Part shown: positions 8,645 through 15,111 of the stretch, one piece after another
How positions within the stretch are numbered: position 1 is the stretch's first letter
Layout of the letters: the number at the start of each line of letters is the position of its first letter
From: Paracoccaceae bacterium
Lineage (GTDB): Bacteria; Pseudomonadota; Alphaproteobacteria; Rhodobacterales; Rhodobacteraceae
Direction of reading: 5' to 3'
Length of the DNA: 18,638 nt
Assembly (NCBI GenBank): GCA_011523445.1
Contig: WTGT01000017.1
Location: 1-18,638, forward strand
Translations under genes and position numbers: made by a program
The notes under the pieces: generated by a model
Seen by the model: the letters and a program-made list of their open reading frames with translations, nothing else
Database searches by the model: none
Told to the model about the DNA's origin: nothing

Positions 8645-8718
8645 TGGAGCGGGTGATGGGAATCGAACCCACGTATTCAGCTTGGAAGGCTGCTGCTCTA
8701 CCATTGAGCTACACCCGC
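8645..8718 (-). tRNA. tRNA-Gly (anticodon UCC)
   Basis: On the minus strand the acceptor GCGGGTG pairs with CACCCGC, followed by discriminator T and an encoded CCA (8645-8648). The D stem is GCTC/GAGC with loop AATGGTA. The anticodon loop CTTCCAA gives anticodon TCC (8684-8686 on the plus strand). The T arm is GTGGG-TTCGATT-CCCAT with one G-T pair. All invariant positions are intact, so this is the functional copy. It may be co-transcribed with the ABC exporter downstream. Confidence 0.96.
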
Positions 8719-8789
8719 ATAAAATCAGCCGGATTGTTGAAACCCGGTCTTAATTCAAGCCGATGCCATCTACTTTGAGCCACACCCGC
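8719..8789 (-). pseudogene. Degenerate tRNA-Gly-like copy
   Basis: Directly upstream of the intact tRNA-Gly is a 71-nt stretch with the 5' end of the same tRNA: GCGGGTGTGGCTCAAAGTAGA against GCGGGTGTAGCTCAATGGTAGA. Further along, a T arm can still be drawn (CGGGT, loop TTCAACA, ATCCG). The 3' acceptor strand, the anticodon arm and the CCA are not recognisable, so no working tRNA can fold. The length is almost exactly one tRNA, which suggests an old tandem duplication that has decayed. The 5' similarity is clear; homology of the middle and 3' parts is inference. Confidence 0.6.
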
Positions 8790-8878
8790 TTAACTTGTCA
8801 GAAAAACTTATTGTCTTCATATTAAATTTCAACCATATTTTTTGGCAGTTTGGTATTTATCACTCACAAAATCCAATC

Positions 8879-9115
8879 CTAATCCTCTCTTTCGTGATTG
8901 TTCAGAATTTCATAAATTTCCACTGTTTCCTCCATGCCATGTTCAAGGGCAAGTACATATCCCTGAGTCAGGAAAAAACACCCTTCATCCAACTTGCCCA
9001 GTGCCAACAGTTTTTTCCCCCATTCAAGATACAGGCAAGCAAGCTCTTCAAATTTTTCCTTTTCGAAGAGATCCAACACCAATTGGTTGTATTTTTCAAA
9101 ATCTGGAATGGACAA
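8879..9115 (-). CDS. Small helical protein, function unknown
   Basis: A 78-residue acidic protein, predicted all-helical. The pattern LACLYLEWGKKLLALGKLDEGCFFLTQGYVLALEHG resembles a pair of TPR-like helices: small and large hydrophobics spaced as in a TPR, with a G-x-x-D/E-x-A/C turn. There is no signal peptide, membrane segment or catalytic motif. The frame is open upstream, but the only standard start is TTG at 9115, preceded by AGGGCTAGG at a workable distance. It begins 41 nt after the Rieske oxygenase stop on the same strand, so the two are probably co-transcribed. Residue composition is protein-like and nothing better lies on the other strand. A helper or assembly role for the oxygenase is conceivable from position only. 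Confidence 0.65.
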   Translation of the reverse strand: MSIPDFEKYNQLVLDLFEKEKFEELACLYLEWGKKLLALGKLDEGCFFLTQGYVLALEHGMEETVEIYEILNNHERED

Positions 9116-9156
9116 AAGCCTAGCCCTTGCCGAGACAAGTGGGAACTTCGCAAGGT

Positions 9157-10323
9157 TCAGCTATTGCCATAACGGCTTGCGTGCAGTTTATCACCAACCC
9201 ATTTATGAAATACATGGGTCGGACTATCCATGACGGGAGAAAATTTACCCCCATCGAAAAAGATACCGTGCCGACCCTTTTGCATTCCCTCGATAACAAA
9301 CAGGTCCTCTTCAAGAACCCCACGCCACTGAACCGAATTCTTTTCGATAAGTGCTTTCAGATCCGGTCTGGTTTCAGGATCAAAACTGTAGAAAATCTCG
9401 TTTCGCTCAATCGTTCTTTCGGGACCTTGTGGTAGCAGTATGATGGCATAACCGTGGTCTCGTTGGGTTGCCAACATCACATTGGGGAACAAGACAATAT
9501 ACTCGGCACCGGTATCCCAGAATTTGCTCAAATTCTTGAAATCGGGAAATGTTTCACCATGATCCCCTATGATTTGCCTGTAAACGAGGGTGCCTTGGCC
9601 CGAGAAATGCCCCGGTTCCTCGATATGGTAATGATCCTCCAGTCTTGAATAACTGTTCAAACCGGGATGAATCCAGGGCAAATGATAACTCTCGCAATAA
9701 TTTTCCACAGCCAGTTTCCAATTGCAGGCTACATCAAAATTAAAGCCCGAAACCGGCCCCCCATGATACATGGGCTGTTCATGTTCATGCCATCTTTTCA
9801 GAAGTTTGGACGCATATTCCCTAAAGGTCGGGGCCGTACCTGAGACATTAACAAAAACAATATCCCGCCATACATAAGTATTGATCTTGATTAATCCCAA
9901 ATCCTTTCGGACTATATGCTTATCGATGTTCATACCCGGCCCACCAACATGGGGAGTCGCCCGCAGGGAACCATCCAAATTGTAACTCCAGCTGTGATAG
10001 GGGCATCGGATGGTGCCTCTCAGATTACAGTTTTTTTCAACCAGCATCATTCCACGATGACGACAGGTATTTTGGAAGACCTGAATGTCACCTTCATGGT
10101 TCCTGACCATCAACAAGGGCATGCCTGCAAAATTTACCGGAGAAACATCACCTGGATTGGGAATATCTGATCCCAGACCGATACCGGCCCAATTATTGAA
10201 AAGCAGAACTTCCCTTTCTTCTTCATAGGTAGCCTGATCAATGTAATGGTTGTTAGGCAACCCTTTGGCACCTTCGACTGCTTGTCGAACCAGTTCCAGG
10301 TCCCTGTCAGCTTCTACATCCAT
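9157..10323 (-). CDS. Rieske non-haem iron oxygenase, alpha subunit
   Basis: A 388-residue catalytic subunit of a two-domain ring-hydroxylating-type oxygenase. The Rieske [2Fe-2S] ligands are Cys87-x-His89 (CRHRG) and Cys107-x2-His110 (CPYHSW). The catalytic iron site is NWKLAVENYCESYHLPWIH at 201-219, with His214 and His219, and the third ligand is probably Asp340 in EEDLFVIEG. Electrons would reach the active-site iron across the subunit interface through Glu211, where classical naphthalene-dioxygenase-type enzymes have Asp. The family includes choline, carnitine and betaine monooxygenases and aromatic dioxygenases; the substrate here cannot be assigned. No ferredoxin, reductase or beta subunit gene is present, so the electron donor is encoded elsewhere. 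The ATG at 10323 follows a GGGGGAAAA ribosome-binding site. Confidence 0.93.
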   Translation of the reverse strand: MDVEADRDLELVRQAVEGAKGLPNNHYIDQATYEEEREVLLFNNWAGIGLGSDIPNPGDVSPVNFAGMPLLMVRNHEGDIQVFQNTCRHRGMMLVEKNCNLRGTIRCPYHSWSYNLDGSLRATPHVGGPGMNIDKHIVRKDLGLIKINTYVWRDIVFVNVSGTAPTFREYASKLLKRWHEHEQPMYHGGPVSGFNFDVACNWKLAVENYCESYHLPWIHPGLNSYSRLEDHYHIEEPGHFSGQGTLVYRQIIGDHGETFPDFKNLSKFWDTGAEYIVLFPNVMLATQRDHGYAIILLPQGPERTIERNEIFYSFDPETRPDLKALIEKNSVQWRGVLEEDLFVIEGMQKGRHGIFFDGGKFSPVMDSPTHVFHKWVGDKLHASRYGNS

Positions 10324-10402
10324 GTTTTCCCCCGTTTATCAAGTAATCCCAGTCTCAAAAAATGAAAAAAACCAATCCAATAAAAATACATTTCATAAAT
10401 AG

Positions 10403-10435
10403 TATTGAATATCAAAACACCCCTTTTGGTCAATA
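10403..10435. repeat. Imperfect hairpin between the FMN dehydrogenase and Rieske genes
   Basis: TATTGA (10403-10408) pairs with TCAATA (10430-10435), and inside it CAAAA (10413-10417) pairs with TTTTG (10424-10428) around loop CACCCC. AATATCAAAA is also directly repeated at 10408-10417 and 10432-10441. It starts a few bases after the dehydrogenase stop. It lacks a following T-run, so it could be a processing or weak termination site or have no function. Confidence 0.35.
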
Positions 10436-10441
10436 TCAAAA

Positions 10442-11596
10442 TCAATCTCGCAAAATTATTTTTTTGGCCTTGATGGCTTTGATATCTTTGGCACCTATTT
10501 GCCCCATGTTGGATTTCATGTCTTCAGCCAGGATATGGAGAAGGTGCTCGACTCCTTTTCCCTGAAGTGCACTGACTGCAAAATGGAATGCCCGGCCCAG
10601 AAAAACAAAATCTGCCCCACAGGCCAATGCCCTGATAATATCAAGCCCTCCAGTGATACCAGAATCATAAACTATAGGGAATTCATTCCCCAGTATTTCC
10701 CGAACCTTTGGCAATTGTTCAATTGGTGCAGGACCACCTTCGAATTGCCTACCGGAATGATTGGACACCCAAATCCCGTCAATACCCAATTTTTTCAACC
10801 TCAAGGCATCCTCTGGGATCATGATACCCTTTACCAGTATATCATCCTTCCATTCGTCCCTGATATGCTCCATGGTGGGCCAATCAATGTTACCCCTATA
10901 GAGAGATCCAGCAGTGGTACTGCCATCCTTGCTTTTTTTATCGTCACCGTCGTAACTTTCCAGCAATTTCAGTCGAGGCATGCCTTCCTGAAGCCTTGCC
11001 AAACTCCACCTTGGGCAAATCATCGCCGATACGATATGAGAAAGAGTGATTTTTGGAGGATAGACAAGGCCTGCCCTCCTTTGTCTTTCCCTTCTTGATT
11101 GTTCGGGTACATCAACAGTTACCACCAACTTCCTGAAACCTGCATTTCGCACCCGTTTAAATATATCCCTTCTGACGTCACCACTATAAGGTACATAAAG
11201 TTGAAACCAGCCATTATCTCCAATCATCGGAGCTACGTCTTCAGGTAGGGCTGCAGCTACCGTTGAGAGGCAGAAAGGTATATTTGCCTTGTGTGCCTTG
11301 CCTGCAAGAATTTTTTCTGCACCAGGCCAAATCAGTCCCGACATCCCGACAGGAGCTATTCCTATCGGCAATGGATAGGTTTTACCCATGAATTCCCGAC
11401 TTAAATCATAAGCAATCTCGCCATGCAGTATTTCAGGCAGGAACCTGATCTGATCCAACCGATACCTGTTTTCCCTAACCCCATACTCACTTCCCGTACC
11501 ACTATCTAGGTATTCGAAGGCAAAATGGGGAATTTTACGTTTGGCAACTTTCCTCAGGTCTGCGATGGACGGGAATTTAATGTCAAGGTTGGTCAA
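10442..11596 (-). CDS. FMN-dependent alpha-hydroxy-acid dehydrogenase (LldD/mandelate dehydrogenase type)
   Basis: A 384-residue TIM-barrel flavoenzyme oxidising an L-2-hydroxy acid to the 2-oxo acid. The FMN-contacting segment IAPVGMSG is at 80-87, Tyr134 in QLYVPYS, Asp161 in TVDVPE, and Lys256 in VKGIM. The catalytic base His280 and Arg283 are in SNHSGRQ, and the phosphate-site motifs DSGI (311-314) and LGR (333-335) are present. Most relatives have NHGGRQ, so Gly281 to Ser is a small departure. The segment between about 185 and 235, with an ICPRW core, is the variable loop that anchors membrane-bound members, so electrons probably go to quinone. The start is TTG at 11596 with GGA about nine bases upstream. 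It lies upstream of the Rieske gene, 118 bp away on the same strand. Lactate, glycolate and mandelate are all possible substrates. Confidence 0.9.
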   Translation of the reverse strand: MTNLDIKFPSIADLRKVAKRKIPHFAFEYLDSGTGSEYGVRENRYRLDQIRFLPEILHGEIAYDLSREFMGKTYPLPIGIAPVGMSGLIWPGAEKILAGKAHKANIPFCLSTVAAALPEDVAPMIGDNGWFQLYVPYSGDVRRDIFKRVRNAGFRKLVVTVDVPEQSRRERQRRAGLVYPPKITLSHIVSAMICPRWSLARLQEGMPRLKLLESYDGDDKKSKDGSTTAGSLYRGNIDWPTMEHIRDEWKDDILVKGIMIPEDALRLKKLGIDGIWVSNHSGRQFEGGPAPIEQLPKVREILGNEFPIVYDSGITGGLDIIRALACGADFVFLGRAFHFAVSALQGKGVEHLLHILAEDMKSNMGQIGAKDIKAIKAKKIILRD

Positions 11597-11676
11597 TGTT
11601 TATCCAATTAGATCTGGTAATTTACTACCGAAAAGATAATGTAAGTATAAGGCAAACTGTTTGAATACACTTAGCT

Positions 11677-11682
11677 TATAAT
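11677..11682 (+). promoter_or_regulatory. Candidate -10 element of pyrD
   Basis: A perfect TATAAT lies 27 bases before the proposed pyrD start in the divergent intergenic region. No good -35 hexamer is seen at the right spacing (the closest, TTGAAT, is only 10 bases away), so support is limited. Confidence 0.35.
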
Positions 11683-11709
11683 ATTTCTTCCTTTGATTTA
11701 GGCTACCCA

Positions 11710-12774
11710 TTGTTGGAATTAGAAAAATATTCAATATCCATCCTCGAATTATTTCCTGCAGAATCCTCAAGGAATATATCCCACAAGATGACCGAATGGG
11801 GGCTTTTTCCATTTAACACAACGCAGATTAGCCAACCAAACTTGAAAACTCAGCTGGGCAAGATCCAGCTTACCAATCCCCTTGGCATTCCAGCAGGCTT
11901 GGATAAAAATGCAACTTCAATCAAGGGATTGTTCAAGACAGGCATTTCATTCCTTGAATTGGGGACGGTTACTCCGTTTCCACAAGCAGGAAATGATAAA
12001 CCACGGCTTTTCAGAATTGCATCTTCCCATGAACTTATCAACAGGATGGGATTAAACAACCATGGTGCAAAGACCATTGGAAAAAAGTTGAAGCAATGGT
12101 CCGGCAATGGAATAATTGGCTTGAGTGTAGGTTATAACAAAAATTCAAATGATCCGATTCAGGATTTTCTAGATGTCATTACTGAATGTGGTGGTTGTGC
12201 CGATTACCTTGCCTTGAATCTTTCCAGCCCTAGTGGCAACCGAAATTTTGAATTAAGTACACCGGAAAATCTTTCAACACTTTTGCAAAAAATCTCATTG
12301 AAGCAAAAAGATTTGGGATTCGACAAACCTCTGTATTTGAAATTGTCGCCTGATTATGAACCTACTCAATTGAACGAAATCATCTCGGTTTCTCTCGATG
12401 GAGGTGTAAATGGCTTCATAGCAACCAATTCGACCATATCCAGACCTGTTTCAAACAATCCCATTTATCAGGAAAGAGGCGGCTTGACCGGACCCTATCT
12501 TTTTGAAATCTCGACTAAAACCCTGGCTCAGGTTTATGCACAAACAAAGGGGGGTGTCCCTATAATTGGGGTCGGAGGAATTTCTACAGCCGAGGATGCC
12601 TATACAAAAATCAAGGCTGGGGCTTCTGCCCTGCAACTTTATACCGCTATCTGTTATCAGGGAACAGGATTAATCAAAAAGATTTGCAGTGGCCTAAGTC
12701 TCTTACTCGAAAAAGACGGTTATTCGAATATTACCGAAGCGGTGGGTATCGAGCATAAGAATTGGCTTACCTGA
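11710..12774 (+). CDS. pyrD: Dihydroorotate dehydrogenase (quinone), divergent
   Basis: Oxidises dihydroorotate to orotate in pyrimidine synthesis, passing electrons to quinone (class 2). Family landmarks are AGLDKNA (62-68, Lys66), ELGTVTPFPQAGNDKPRLFR (83-102), NRMGLNN (111-117), the serine-base loop NLSSP (170-174, Ser173 as catalytic base), IATNS (237-241), IIGVGGIS (285-292) and AGASALQLYTA (303-313). At 354 residues with an N-terminal helical extension it fits class 2. The loop after the catalytic Ser reads SPSGNRNF where nearly all relatives have SPNTPGLR, so the conserved orotate-contacting Asn is Ser175. GVNIGKNK is likewise GLSVGYNK. The start is unclear: TTG at 11710 or 11713, while the codons just upstream read YP, like the usual MYPLL start. 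It converges on the MATE gene with a 7-bp gap. Confidence 0.9.
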   Translation: MLELEKYSISILELFPAESSRNISHKMTEWGLFPFNTTQISQPNLKTQLGKIQLTNPLGIPAGLDKNATSIKGLFKTGISFLELGTVTPFPQAGNDKPRLFRIASSHELINRMGLNNHGAKTIGKKLKQWSGNGIIGLSVGYNKNSNDPIQDFLDVITECGGCADYLALNLSSPSGNRNFELSTPENLSTLLQKISLKQKDLGFDKPLYLKLSPDYEPTQLNEIISVSLDGGVNGFIATNSTISRPVSNNPIYQERGGLTGPYLFEISTKTLAQVYAQTKGGVPIIGVGGISTAEDAYTKIKAGASALQLYTAICYQGTGLIKKICSGLSLLLEKDGYSNITEAVGIEHKNWLT

Positions 12775-12781
12775 ACGGCTA

Positions 12782-14101
12782 CTAACTGTCCATCCTCTCC
12801 AGACTTGGATATTTGAGTCCAAGGGTCAGTGCGCGTAAAATAAACAGGATATAGAGGGAAAGCCATAAACCGGCATTTTCCATAGTCGGCATGGTAATAA
12901 CCAGCGCTATTACGTAAAAGAAAAACGAAATCATCATGCCATTTCTCATTTCCCTGGTTTTGGTAGCTCCAATGAAAATACCATCCAAAAACCAAGATGG
13001 TCCGCCAATAATCGGTACCAAAACAACCCACCACAAATAATTCATGGCTTCAATCCGAACCATTGGTTCGGTTGTCATGATGGTAATGATCATTGGTCCG
13101 GTCAAAGCAAACACAACAGAAACAATGACTGCGGTAATCATGCCCCAAGTACTGGTAAGTATGGATGATTTTCGTACGGCTGGCTTGTTTTCGGCACCTA
13201 TGGATTGTCCAACCAGAGTTTCGGATGAAAAAGCAAATCCGTCCAAGGCATAAGCTGTGAAAAACAGGAATTGCAAAAGTATCTGATTGGCAGCGAGTGT
13301 GATATCACCAAAGTCTGATGAGAGAAATAAAAAGGAGACAAGGGCTAATCCCAGAAATAAAGACCTGATGAGGATGTCGGAATTGACGGAAACCATTCTG
13401 TTGAATTTTGCTCGATCAAAAATCCTGTGGATTTCTTCCCAGAACTTTATCCTCAAGGCTTCTCTACAGAGATAGAGGCCCAAAAACAAGGCAAACCACT
13501 CGGCAATTAAGGTTGCATAGGCGACCCCCTCAACGCCATAATCCAAACCTAATACAAACAGTATGTCGAGTATGACATTCAAGCCATTCATGGCTAATTG
13601 CAGTACCAGGACGGATTGTGTTCTTTCCTGTGCTATCAACCAGCCGGTAATGCCATAGGTGGCAATTGCCGCGGGTGCCGAAAAAATTCTTATTGATACA
13701 TATTCTTCGGTTAACCTTTCAACTTCGGGTGATGCAGGCACCATTTTCATTACCAGATAAAACAACTGAAAATGGAGGATCAGAACCAATACCCCCAATA
13801 CAAATCCAATCATCAATGATCTGAAGATGATCATTGACAATTCATAATCATCCCCTTTTCCCTTTTCCTGACTGGCAAGTCCGGATGTTCCCATCCGCAG
13901 AAATCCAAATAAACCGTAAATTGTTGTAATTATTATTGAACCTAGACCGACTGCACCAATTGGTGCAGCTTCACCCAATTGACCAATAACACCTGTATCG
14001 ACTGCACCAAGGATGGGAACAGTTGCATTTGACAGCAATATGGGAATGGCGATTTTGAGAATTCGCCGATGAGTAATCTCATCTGCCGTAAAATTTACCA
14101 T
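12782..14101 (-). CDS. MATE family efflux transporter, DinF-like
   Basis: A 439-residue inner-membrane protein with about twelve hydrophobic segments, the normal MATE size. The N-terminal pattern PILGAVDTGVIGQLG (29-43) and GFLRMGTSGLASQ (66-78) mark the DinF subgroup. MATE proteins export cationic drugs or metabolites in exchange for protons or sodium. The ATG at 14101 starts 3 nt after the stop of the upstream thioesterase gene, so the three genes form an operon and are probably co-translated. The substrate is unknown. The link with two thioesterases suggests an endogenous acyl-derived compound as much as a drug, but this is inference. The gene is convergent with pyrD and no terminator is seen in the 7-bp gap. 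Confidence 0.92.
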   Translation of the reverse strand: MVNFTADEITHRRILKIAIPILLSNATVPILGAVDTGVIGQLGEAAPIGAVGLGSIIITTIYGLFGFLRMGTSGLASQEKGKGDDYELSMIIFRSLMIGFVLGVLVLILHFQLFYLVMKMVPASPEVERLTEEYVSIRIFSAPAAIATYGITGWLIAQERTQSVLVLQLAMNGLNVILDILFVLGLDYGVEGVAYATLIAEWFALFLGLYLCREALRIKFWEEIHRIFDRAKFNRMVSVNSDILIRSLFLGLALVSFLFLSSDFGDITLAANQILLQFLFFTAYALDGFAFSSETLVGQSIGAENKPAVRKSSILTSTWGMITAVIVSVVFALTGPMIITIMTTEPMVRIEAMNYLWWVVLVPIIGGPSWFLDGIFIGATKTREMRNGMMISFFFYVIALVITMPTMENAGLWLSLYILFILRALTLGLKYPSLERMDS

Positions 14102-14104
14102 GAT

Positions 14105-14581
14105 CTAAATTAGGAGAAAATGACCGGTACCTTGAGCAAACATTCTGCTTCTATCATCCTGCCAGGCCTCTACCTGGACTGAAGCATATCTTCTTCCCAT
14201 CCGGTATACCGTAGCCCTTGCAAATGAATCCAAAGGTTTACCACTACGAAGATAGTCCACATAAAAGGATATTGTTTTTGGTAATTCCAAATCCTGTTCA
14301 CCGAGGGTGGTGGATTTGGTTTCGCAAAGTGGATCCGTTGACAATATCTTCAGACACAAAGTGACCTTGGCTGTAATCTCCAGAAGCGAAGCTGTTGCTC
14401 CACCGTGTATAGCTGGTAGATCGGGATTGCCTATAATTTGCTCGCTGAAAGGCAACACAACCGTTAGTTCATCATTTACAAAATCCAGCCTTATACCCAA
14501 TAACTTCAAGTACGGAATACCTTCAAACGCTTGTTTATGGAGGATTTGTTTCTTGGAATTTACTGTACCTGACTTGCTCAT
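14105..14581 (-). CDS. PaaI-type hotdog thioesterase (second of pair)
   Basis: A 158-residue protein with the single-hotdog PaaI thioesterase pattern: the fold-defining helix start PAIHGGATASLLEITAKV at 56-73 and the strand YVDYLRSGKP at 107-116. Such enzymes hydrolyse acyl-CoA or aryl-CoA thioesters as tetramers in the cytoplasm. The usual catalytic acid position after HGG (HGGxxxxLxD) is Glu68 here. A short insertion around residues 80-101 precedes the central strand. The ATG at 14581 begins 3 nt after the upstream thioesterase stop. It lies between the other thioesterase and the MATE exporter on one strand. The two thioesterases are clearly different in sequence, so they may form a hetero-oligomer or have different substrates. 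Confidence 0.85.
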   Translation of the reverse strand: MSKSGTVNSKKQILHKQAFEGIPYLKLLGIRLDFVNDELTVVLPFSEQIIGNPDLPAIHGGATASLLEITAKVTLCLKILSTDPLCETKSTTLGEQDLELPKTISFYVDYLRSGKPLDSFARATVYRMGRRYASVQVEAWQDDRSRMFAQGTGHFLLI

Positions 14582-14584
14582 AAC

Positions 14585-15007
14585 TCAATTCAGCGTATAA
14601 GTTGCAAGCGCTGTTGCAACAGATCTTTTTCTGTCTTCATCAAAGGCCATGACCCTTACAAACGCTACGGTTCTGGTTACATTGTAACATTCGGCCTCAG
14701 CTGTAATCTGCTGTCCAGTATTGGCTGGTCGCATATAGTCAACCTTAAGATTCAATGTGGCCATTGGAGGGTTAACTTCTGGATGAATCAATACAGCCAA
14801 TCCACCACATGTATCCATTAATGCCGTTACCACTCCGCCATCGATTATACCGGTGGAAGGATTGCCGATTAGCTGCAAATCATACGGAACTGTCATTACC
14901 GCCCTACATTCGCCAATTTCTTCTACCCTCATATTGAGGGCCTTGGAGAATGGAAGCCTTTGTATGAATTCATTGGCTTCGGTTAGATTTGATGGAATTT
15001 CAAACAT
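14585..15007 (-). CDS. PaaI-type hotdog thioesterase (first of pair)
   Basis: A 140-residue single-hotdog thioesterase of the PaaI group. The core motif is GIIDGGVVTALMDTCGG at 53-69, where the family's His-Gly-Gly is Asp57-Gly-Gly and the catalytic-acid position is Asp65. LNLKVDYMRPA (85-95) is the usual partner strand. It is soluble. I chose the ATG at 15007; an in-frame TTG at 15025 would add MTYICR, and neither has a good ribosome-binding site. It is the first gene of the thioesterase-thioesterase-MATE unit and is divergent from the metal transporter gene. The 104-bp region between them contains a Fur/Mur-type operator, so metal control of this unit too is possible but untested. Confidence 0.87.
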   Translation of the reverse strand: MFEIPSNLTEANEFIQRLPFSKALNMRVEEIGECRAVMTVPYDLQLIGNPSTGIIDGGVVTALMDTCGGLAVLIHPEVNPPMATLNLKVDYMRPANTGQQITAEAECYNVTRTVAFVRVMAFDEDRKRSVATALATYTLN

Positions 15008-15049
15008 TCTGCAAATGTAAGTCAATTTTTTATTTTTATTAGTGATTAC

Positions 15050-15077
15050 TTGATTAATAGGAATTGGTACTTTAAAT
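15050..15077 (+). promoter_or_regulatory. Candidate promoter of the metal transporter gene
   Basis: TTGATT (15050-15055) and TTAAAT (15072-15077) with a 16-base spacer resemble a sigma-70 promoter. The predicted start of transcription near 15084 coincides with the first base of the Fur/Mur-type dyad, the geometry expected for repression. Confidence 0.4.
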
Positions 15078-15083
15078 GGTTAG

Positions 15084-15100
15084 TTGATAATGATTCTCAA
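15084..15100. promoter_or_regulatory. Fur/Mur-type operator
   Basis: TTGATAATGATTCTCAA is a 17-bp dyad: TTGATAAT, central G, ATTCTCAA, with seven of eight arm positions complementary. It closely matches the Fur-family consensus core TGATAATGATTATCA. It ends 12 bp before the ATG of the putative manganese transporter. In Alphaproteobacteria this type of box is bound by Fur or its manganese-sensing relative Mur, so repression by metal-loaded regulator is likely. The manganese reading rests on the identity of the gene. Confidence 0.75.
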
Positions 15101-15111
15101 TTGCAAGTAAG

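Noticed and set aside
8476..8778. Plus-strand 100-codon ORF containing VMGIEPTYSAWKAAALPLSYTR
   Set aside because: This stretch is the antisense of tRNA-Gly, a well-known spurious translation. The rest is antisense to the ABC exporter start and the tRNA-like pseudogene.
10499..11098. Plus-strand 199-codon open frame
   Set aside because: Entirely antisense to the FMN dehydrogenase gene; the composition (rich in Cys, His and Pro) is that of a shadow frame.
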